A program made the translations under genes and the position numbers. Under the pieces are notes generated by a model that worked only from the letters and a program-made list of their open reading frames with translations, had not been told where the DNA came from and made no database searches. 41,199 bases of DNA from positions 1 to 41,199 of IMG/VR virus record IMGVR_UViG_3300048999_000133; one strand, given 5' to 3'. This DNA comes from a virus. Below, in pieces: positions 36,251 to 41,199 of the stretch (the first letter of the stretch is position 1; every line of letters starts with the position of its first letter).

Positions 36251-36660
36251 CCGCGGACGAACTGGCTTGGTGCCGGGCGACGCACGAAGAGATCATGCTC
36301 GATCGAGTGCGCCTGTACCGGTCCGGCCGCGTCGCTGAAGCAAGCTTCGACCCGGCGCTGGGGTACGAACCCAGCGACCGGCCCGAGCCGTACTACGACG
36401 GCAAAGCGATCGTCCAGGCCCGGCCCATCCAGGCGGGCAACAAGACCGCGGTCGAGCAACCGGTGGGACTGATCGGGTACGCGGTCAAACCGCCGTACAC
36501 CGTAACCGATGTCAACGTGAACGACCTGGTGGAAGTGGTCGAGTCGCCGGACCCCGGCAACGTGGGCCTGTGGCTGGTGGTGCAGGCGGAGCAGTCCAAT
36601 ACCTTCGCTACCGCGCGTCGGCTGCTGTGCACCCTGTACGAAGGCCCGGTGTCATCGTGA
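36244..36660 (+). CDS. Head-tail connector (stopper)
   Basis: A 138-residue protein from ATG 36244. MLTADELAWCRATHEEIMLD leads to a small beta-barrel (YDGKAIVQARPIQAGNKTAV; PYTVTDVNVNDLVEVVESPD). The N-terminus resembles the DUF6093 family of actinophage connectors as I recall it. Stopper proteins close the portal channel after packaging. The end overlaps the next GTG. Confidence 0.7.
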   Translation: MLTADELAWCRATHEEIMLDRVRLYRSGRVAEASFDPALGYEPSDRPEPYYDGKAIVQARPIQAGNKTAVEQPVGLIGYAVKPPYTVTDVNVNDLVEVVESPDPGNVGLWLVVQAEQSNTFATARRLLCTLYEGPVSS

Positions 36661-37019
36661 GCGGGCTCAGCGTCGACGTGACCGACTTCAACAAGCTGAC
36701 CGCGGATCTGAACCGGGCCGGGCCGCTGGCGCTTCGCAAGATCAGCCAGCTGGTCAAGAAGACGATCTTCGACACCCAGCGCGACGCACAGGCCTTCTGC
36801 CCTGTCGAAACCGGCAACCTCCGAAACAGCTTCGTGACCGAGTTCATCAGCACCGGAAGCAGCTTCACCGGGCTGACCGGGCCGACAGCGGAGTACGGAG
36901 AGTACGTCGAACTCGGCACCAGCCGGCAGGCTCCGGCCGCGTACGTCGGACCAGCGGTGGACCGCAACACCCCGCCGTTTGTGTCCGCGCTAACGGCGCT
37001 GGCCGGTGATCTCCTGTGA
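36657..37019 (+). CDS. Tail completion protein (HK97 gp10-like)
   Basis: A 120-residue protein from GTG 36657 (GTGA overlap). The pattern VTDFNKLTADLNRAG, ALRKISQLVKKTIFDTQRDA, FCPVETGNLRNSF and AEYGEYVELGTSRQAP is typical of the HK97 gp10 family: a helix, the P-x2-TGxLR-x-S motif, then YA-type strand and xGT. These proteins join head and tail. Confidence 0.82.
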   Translation: MSGLSVDVTDFNKLTADLNRAGPLALRKISQLVKKTIFDTQRDAQAFCPVETGNLRNSFVTEFISTGSSFTGLTGPTAEYGEYVELGTSRQAPAAYVGPAVDRNTPPFVSALTALAGDLL

Positions 37020-37435
37020 TCGAGCCGGGCCCGGCGTTCGAAGCGATCGGAGCCTTGCTCCTGGCCGGGATCGATCAGGAGATCATGCCGGTGTACGTCA
37101 CGGGAGTGGTACCAGATGCGGTACCGACTCCGCCCAACGATCTCCGCGTGCTCGCTTACGCGGTGTTGTTCGCCGGTGCTGGTTATGCACCGGCGTACTC
37201 GCTGGCCGCGTGGCCCTTGCTGACCGAGTTGCCTTTCCAGGTAACGGTTGCCGGGGGCACGCAACAGCGAACCCTGAACGGAGTGAGCTTGGTCCGGAAG
37301 GTTCTTGCCGGCGTGGAACTGGCAGGCTTCGGGCTGATCTCTGAACAGGATCTGAACCCTGGCCCGTTGCGTCGCGATGACGCGGTGGTCCCTCCCCGGC
37401 ACTACGTGCCAATGCAGTTTGTCCTAGAGCCGTAA
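37016..37435 (+). CDS. Tail terminator protein
   Basis: A 139-residue protein from GTG 37016 (GTGA overlap). It has an N-terminal helix (AFEAIGALLLAGIDQEIMPV) and strands, with the end PRHYVPMQFVLEP. The position between the gp10-like protein and the major tail protein is that of the tail terminator, which caps the tube at its final length. The assignment is positional. Confidence 0.68.
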   Translation: MIEPGPAFEAIGALLLAGIDQEIMPVYVTGVVPDAVPTPPNDLRVLAYAVLFAGAGYAPAYSLAAWPLLTELPFQVTVAGGTQQRTLNGVSLVRKVLAGVELAGFGLISEQDLNPGPLRRDDAVVPPRHYVPMQFVLEP

Positions 37436-37449
37436 GGAGATGTGACCAG

Positions 37450-37704
37450 ATGACCGAGTTTGTCCGCGTCAAGGACAACGACACCGGTCACGAGTTTTCG
37501 ATCCCGAAGCGCTTGGCCGAAGGTCTGAAGGGTGACTCCATCTCGATTCTCGAGAAGAAGGAAGCCCTGGACGCCAACGGCCGGCCCGCTCCGGCGAAGC
37601 CGAACACCCGTGTCCTGGAGTCGAAGACGGAGCAGGCACCGGCCACCAGTGCCGAGATGACTCCGCCCACCGCGACCAAGGCGAAGGCAGGTGAGTCGAA
37701 GTGA
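37450..37704 (+). CDS. Small tail-region protein
   Basis: An 84-residue protein from ATG 37450 (gtaaggagatgtgaccag upstream). The start (FVRVKDNDTGHEFSIPKRLA) and KGDSISILEKKEALDANG lead to a Lys/Pro/Ala/Thr tail. Similar short proteins accompany major tail genes in actinophages. The stop overlaps the next GTG, so its level is tied to the major tail protein. Confidence 0.66.
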   Translation: MTEFVRVKDNDTGHEFSIPKRLAEGLKGDSISILEKKEALDANGRPAPAKPNTRVLESKTEQAPATSAEMTPPTATKAKAGESK

Positions 37705-38228
37705 CCGTCGTCTACCCCGAAGGCGTACGCGCTCGCGGAAACGAAAACGTCCGGTTCCTGCTGGCCGTGGCCGATCCGCTCGAAGTCACCCTCGCCGAGG
37801 TCAACGCCTCGCTGGGTGTCGACCTGTCCTGCTTCCTGTCGGGGTTCTCCCCGACAGGAAGCCAGGAAAGTGCCGAGGACCGGCGCCTGTGCTCCCAGCA
37901 GATCTTCGAAGACCCGGGCGACGTCCAGGTCACGATCGACAACCTGGAGTACGTCTACTACCCCCAGTCGGCCCCGGCCGACCCGAACAACAAGGCGTAC
38001 GACACGCTGAAGCTGGACACCGTCGGCTGGCTCCTGGACCGGCGCGGGCTCAACGCCCGGACCGTGGCCTACGCTGCGGACCAGATCGTCGACCTGTACC
38101 CGGTGCGGCTCGGTGAGCAGTTCCGTCAGCCGGTCGATCCGTCGGCACAGGGCGGCAAGTTCCGCATCAGCCAGAAGGCGTTCGTCACGGGTCCGTACTA
38201 CTACGACTCGGTCATCGTCGCGGCCTAA
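37701..38228 (+). CDS. Major tail (tube) protein
   Basis: A 175-residue protein from GTG 37701 (GTGA overlap). It is beta-rich (NVRFLLAVADPLEVTLAEVN; VQVTIDNLEYVYYPQ) with a long loop, ending KFRISQKAFVTGPYYYDSVI. Place between the terminator and the tail chaperones, length, and the intrinsic terminator after it all fit the major tube protein, needed in hundreds of copies. Confidence 0.85.
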   Translation: MTVVYPEGVRARGNENVRFLLAVADPLEVTLAEVNASLGVDLSCFLSGFSPTGSQESAEDRRLCSQQIFEDPGDVQVTIDNLEYVYYPQSAPADPNNKAYDTLKLDTVGWLLDRRGLNARTVAYAADQIVDLYPVRLGEQFRQPVDPSAQGGKFRISQKAFVTGPYYYDSVIVAA

Positions 38229-38234
38229 GAAGCG

Positions 38235-38278
38235 AGAGGGGTGGTCGGGTCTGTCAGGTTCCCGGCTGCCCCTCTTTT
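38235..38278 (+). terminator. Intrinsic terminator after the major tail gene
   Basis: A 15-bp stem (38235-38249 with 38261-38275, three G-T wobbles) with an 11-base loop is followed by a run of T (cctctttt). It lies seven bases after the tail protein stop and probably lowers transcription of the chaperone and tape measure genes relative to the tube protein. Confidence 0.8.
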
Positions 38279-38311
38279 CGGCTGTAACCACCAACCTGAC
38301 GCCAACCTGAC
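38253..38311 (+). promoter_or_regulatory. Possible pseudoknot between terminator loop and chaperone leader
   Basis: The terminator loop holds gtcaggtt (38253-38260). Its exact complement aacctgac occurs twice downstream, at 38293-38300 and 38304-38311, the second ending at the aaggag ribosome site of the chaperone gene. Loop pairing with either site would form a pseudoknot and could hide or expose the ribosome site or weaken the terminator. Confidence 0.45.
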
Positions 38312-38323
38312 AAGGAGAAACCA

Positions 38324-38869
38324 ATGTCCGAACCTCTGACTTTGGACCAGATGATCCGAGGCGCCTCACGCGCCAAGGAACTGGTCCCGATTTGCTTCCG
38401 GCTCGACGTCCTGGCGGACATCCGCCGGCTCGAGCTCGAGCTTGAGAAGATCACTGACGCCGACGTTTCCGACACCCGCCTGGGTGGCGCGACCGAACGC
38501 TCCGCCGTCGATGTCGCCGAAGAGATCCGCGAACTGGAGCAGGTAGCCGAGGACAACACGATCCAGCTCGAGCTTCAGGCTGTCGACTCCGGTCGCTGGG
38601 CAGAGAACATCTCTGCCCACACCGACGACCAGGGAAATACCCAGCTCGGTGACGCGCTGCGGGCCCTGCTCCCCGAGTCGATCACCGCCCCGGAGTTCAC
38701 GTCGGTGCAGATCCAGAACATGTTGGCCGTCTTGTCCGACGGACAGTGGGACCGGATCGGCAAAGCGCTGCTGTTCCTCAACCGCGAGACGGCTTCCGTC
38801 CCAAAATCCTTGACCGCCTTCGTAGCTCTCCAGGCGAAGTCTGGGAAGCAAGAGTCCGAAGAGCGGTAG
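38324..38869 (+). CDS. Tail assembly chaperone, short form (gpG-like)
   Basis: A 181-residue protein from ATG 38324 (caaggagaaacca upstream). It is helical and acidic (LDVLADIRRLELELEKITDA; EEIRELEQVAEDNTIQLELQ), followed by a globular helical part with PESITAPEFTSVQIQNM. This is the upstream member of the chaperone pair that binds the tape measure and is absent from the virion. Most ribosomes end here at TAG 38869; some slip at 38800-38806 to make the long form. Confidence 0.85.
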   Translation: MSEPLTLDQMIRGASRAKELVPICFRLDVLADIRRLELELEKITDADVSDTRLGGATERSAVDVAEEIRELEQVAEDNTIQLELQAVDSGRWAENISAHTDDQGNTQLGDALRALLPESITAPEFTSVQIQNMLAVLSDGQWDRIGKALLFLNRETASVPKSLTAFVALQAKSGKQESEER

Positions 38870-39369
38870 GCGCGACCCGATCCGAGTGGCACGGCATCCC
38901 AACCGTTGTACGGCAAGAGCACTTTGATGCCGATGGCAACCACACCGGTACGACGGTCAGCACCACTCCCAGCCGCTGGACCGAAGATAACAAGGCCTGG
39001 GAGCTGGCGTACTCCGAGATGCTCGCCACCGACTACTGCCCAGGCTGCGGTGAGCTGAAGGCAATCGCCCACGACCCGATGCGGGCCTGGAAGATCGGCT
39101 TCGACGAATGCCGCCGGTGCTACTCGCTCGAGTACGTCCAGCGGCAGCGTGCCGACGACGACGCCAAAGCCGAGAAGGCAGGCGCCAAGACTTACCCAGG
39201 CGCCCGGGCCTGGTGGATTCGTGAGTACGACTGGAAGAACGATCCCGACGCGGAACTGGAGGCGCTGACCAATGGTGGACAGGACAGTAACCGCCAAGTT
39301 CCAGGCGGACGTAGCGGGAGCGATAGCGAACATCGCCCGCCTGACGAAATCGATCGTCGACTCGGCTAG
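38324..39369 (+). CDS. Tail assembly chaperone, frameshifted long form (gpGT-like)
   Basis: A -1 shift at CCCAAAA (38800-38806) joins codons 38324-38806 to 38806-39369, giving about 348 residues. The added part begins ILDRLRSSPGEVWEARVRRA and continues with SEWHGIPTVV. It contains two CxxC pairs (CPGCGELKAI, ECRRCYSL) forming a likely zinc ribbon, uncommon in this family as far as I know. Gene order, the slippery heptamer in the correct phase, and overlap with the tape measure start make the frameshift very likely. Confidence 0.85.
38800..38806 (+). other. Programmed -1 ribosomal frameshift site CCCAAAA
   Basis: In the upstream frame the codons read GTC CCA AAA, so C-CCA-AAA fits X-XXY-YYZ exactly. 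After slipping one base back, reading continues as ATC CTT GAC. It lies 63 bases before the short form's stop. This is the usual device for making the G and GT tail chaperones in a fixed ratio. Confidence 0.85.
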
Positions 39370-41199
39370 AGCTGGTACCGATTTCGCGGCCAAGAATAAG
39401 GCCAGCTTCGACAGCGTTGCTCACGCGGCGGCCGGGATCGGCATCACGTCGGCGGTAGCACTCGGTGCCGCGGTGAAGGCCTTCGCCGACTTCGACAAGG
39501 AGATGTCGAACGTCCGGGCGGCCACCGGCGAGACCGCCGGAAACATGGAGCTGCTGCGGGCTGCGGCACTGAAGGCGGGCAAGGACACCGCCTTCAGTGC
39601 CACCGAAGCCGCCCAGGGGATCGAGAACCTGGCCAAGGCTGGCGTGTCCACGAAGGACATCCTGGGTGGTGGACTGACCGGTGCGCTGAACCTTGCCGCT
39701 GCCGGCCAGATCGGGGTAGCTGACGCGGCCGAAGTCGCGGCCACCGCGATGACCCAGTTCAAACTGTCGGGCAAGGACGTCCCGCACATCGCCGACCTGC
39801 TGGCCGCCGGTGCCGGCAAGGCCCAGGGCGAGGTCGGCGACATGGCCGCGGCCCTCAAGCAGGGTGGCCTAGTCGCGAGCCAGTTCGGGTTGTCGGTCGA
39901 AGAGACCACGGGCACTCTGGCCGCGTTCGCGTCGGCGGGCCTGATCGGGTCGGACGCCGGCACGTCGCTGAAGACGATGCTCCTGTCGCTGGCCAGCCCC
40001 AGCAAGCAGGCTGCCGACACGATGAAGCAGCTGGGCCTGAACGCCTACGACGCAAAGGGCGCGTTCATCGGCATAGCTCCGCTGGCGGAGCAGTTGAAGA
40101 CGAAGCTCGGTGGCTTGTCCCAGGAACAGCGCAACGCCGCGCTGTCCACGATCTTCGGGACCGATGCCATCCGGGCCGCCAGTGTCCTGTACGACCAGGG
40201 CGCGAAAGGTGTTGTCGACTGGACGACCAAGGTCAACGACACCGGCTTCGCTGCTCAGCAGGCCGCCACCAAGATGGACAACCTGTCCGGTGACGTCGAA
40301 AAGCTGAAGGGCTCCCTGGACACCGCACTGATCCAAGGTGGGTCCGGGGCGAACTCGGTACTGCGGGGCCTGGTCGAATCGGCCGACGGTCTGGTGACCG
40401 CGTTCGCCAACCTCCCACCAGCCGTCTCCGGGGTCGCCACGGCGCTGGCCGCGGTGGGCACCTTCGGCGGTCTGGGGGCCGCGGGAGCGCTGAAGGCAGC
40501 GTCGGCCGCCGGCCAGCTGCGGGAAGCGTGGCAAGGCCTTGGCCGGGTCGGCAAGACCCTGACTCTGAGCATGGGCGCCGTCGGCGTGGCGCTGGCTGCC
40601 GCCGGCTTTGTCTACTCGGCGTTCGTCAAGCGCAACGAAGAAGCCAAGGCCAAGGTCTCCAACCTGAAGGACACGCTGGACCAGGCCACGGGGGCGATCA
40701 CCGGGAACACCCGGGCCTATGTCGCCAACCAGCTCGCGTCGTCGGGACTGGCGGAGAAGGCGAAGAGCTTCGGGCTGAGCTTGTCGTCGGTGACCGATGC
40801 AGCGCTGGGCAACAAGACGGCGATGGATAGTGTCGTTGCCAGCCTGGACAAGATCATCACCACCAACGAGTCTCTGGCGTCGGGCCTGCCCCAGGGTTCC
40901 GGGAAGGCCTTGCTGGATTCGGCTCAGGCCGCCCGGGATCTGAAGAACGAACTCACCGGGACCAATGCCGGACTGACCGAGGCCCAGAAGCAGCAGAAGC
41001 TCGCTGCCGAAGGTGCCAAGACCGATGCCACAGCACAGGAAACGGCAGCCGCGGCGCACAAGGCAGCGGCTGCCGCGGCCCAGGTCCAGGCGGCCAGTCT
41101 CGACGACCTGATTGCGGCCATGCTGCGGATGCCCGGCCAGGTGCTGTCTCTGCGGGACGCCCAGCGGGGTTACCAGCAGTCGCTGGACGACGCGACAGC
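39272..41199 (+). CDS. Tail tape measure protein, N-terminal part
   Basis: ATG 39272 lies inside the end of the long chaperone frame (98-base overlap) and follows ctggaggcgctgacca. The frame is open to the end of the window and continues at position 1. The N-terminal 300 residues match the TP901-type PhageMin_Tail domain: FADFDKEMSNVRAATGETAG, DTAFSATEAAQGIENLAKAG, ADAAEVAATAMTQFKLSG, GLSVEETTGTLAAFASAGLI and ALSTIFGTDAIRAASVLY. Hydrophobic segments follow near 385-410 and 430-450, which may insert in the host membrane during ejection. Total length 1,187 residues. Confidence 0.93.
   Translation, partial: MVDRTVTAKFQADVAGAIANIARLTKSIVDSARAGTDFAAKNKASFDSVAHAAAGIGITSAVALGAAVKAFADFDKEMSNVRAATGETAGNMELLRAAALKAGKDTAFSATEAAQGIENLAKAGVSTKDILGGGLTGALNLAAAGQIGVADAAEVAATAMTQFKLSGKDVPHIADLLAAGAGKAQGEVGDMAAALKQGGLVASQFGLSVEETTGTLAAFASAGLIGSDAGTSLKTMLLSLASPSKQAADTMKQLGLNAYDAKGAFIGIAPLAEQLKTKLGGLSQEQRNAALSTIFGTDAIRAASVLYDQGAKGVVDWTTKVNDTGFAAQQAATKMDNLSGDVEKLKGSLDTALIQGGSGANSVLRGLVESADGLVTAFANLPPAVSGVATALAAVGTFGGLGAAGALKAASAAGQLREAWQGLGRVGKTLTLSMGAVGVALAAAGFVYSAFVKRNEEAKAKVSNLKDTLDQATGAITGNTRAYVANQLASSGLAEKAKSFGLSLSSVTDAALGNKTAMDSVVASLDKIITTNESLASGLPQGSGKALLDSAQAARDLKNELTGTNAGLTEAQKQQKLAAEGAKTDATAQETAAAAHKAAAAAAQVQAASLDDLIAAMLRMPGQVLSLRDAQRGYQQSLDDAT
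41073..41199. repeat. Right copy of 127-bp terminal direct repeat
   Basis: Identical to positions 1-127. See the left copy: the sequence is a circular map and the repeat is most simply an assembly overlap inside the tape measure gene. Confidence 0.95.

Noticed and set aside
38850-38858. Alternative frameshift site tctgggaag nearer to the short chaperone stop
   Set aside because: It does not fit X-XXY-YYZ in the upstream frame, whereas CCCAAAA at 38800-38806 fits exactly.

Overview
The window is the complete genome map of a tailed dsDNA phage with siphovirus-type genes. It is high in GC, uses many GTG starts and is packed with GTGA/ATGA/TGATG start-stop overlaps, which points to an actinobacterial host; I cannot name the host. 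The first and last 127 bases are identical (1-127 = 41073-41199), so the sequence closes into a circle of 41,072 bp. The cut falls inside the tape measure gene, whose N-terminal part is at the right end and C-terminal part at the left end (1,187 residues when joined).

Layout. (1) 1-7483, rightward: end of the tape measure, tail tip and minor tail proteins, two membrane proteins (one collagen-like), an M15-type endolysin and a holin, closed by an intrinsic terminator at 7540-7572. (2) 7570-19922, leftward: a replication and recombination operon fired from a divergent promoter near 19930. In order of transcription it holds many small proteins, an excisionase-like HTH protein, an HNH protein, a family A DNA polymerase, an SF2 helicase, a putative SSB with a Gln/Gly-rich tail, a Cas4/RecB-like nuclease, and a distal group of membrane and secreted proteins including a signal-peptide collagen-like protein. 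(3) 19983-27712, rightward: small proteins, a D5/P4-type primase-helicase, a strongly structured intergenic element, zinc-binding small proteins, an endonuclease VII-like HNH nuclease, a possible small terminase, a DUF3310 protein and an HTH protein. (4) 27705-41199, rightward: large terminase, portal, MuF-like protein, scaffold, major capsid protein, head surface proteins, head-tail connectors, tail terminator, major tail protein, tail assembly chaperones joined by a -1 frameshift, and the tape measure.

How it works together: terminase, portal, MuF and scaffold build and fill the head; the connectors, tube, chaperones and tape measure build a long flexible tail (about 180 nm if 0.15 nm per tape residue); endolysin and holin release progeny. 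The leftward operon copies and repairs DNA. I see no integrase, no clear immunity repressor, no tRNA and no CRISPR array, so an obligately lytic life is the simplest reading.

The least explained features are regulatory: four copies of a GATGTTA-type leftward promoter, two of them abutting ATG codons as in leaderless mRNAs; a recurrent CGCTGGAGG leader; perfect hairpins without U-tracts just after many stop codons; a 16-bp motif present twice at stop codons; a 17-bp inverted repeat made of GAACCGA repeats next to the primase; and a terminator loop complementary to two sites before the tail chaperone gene.
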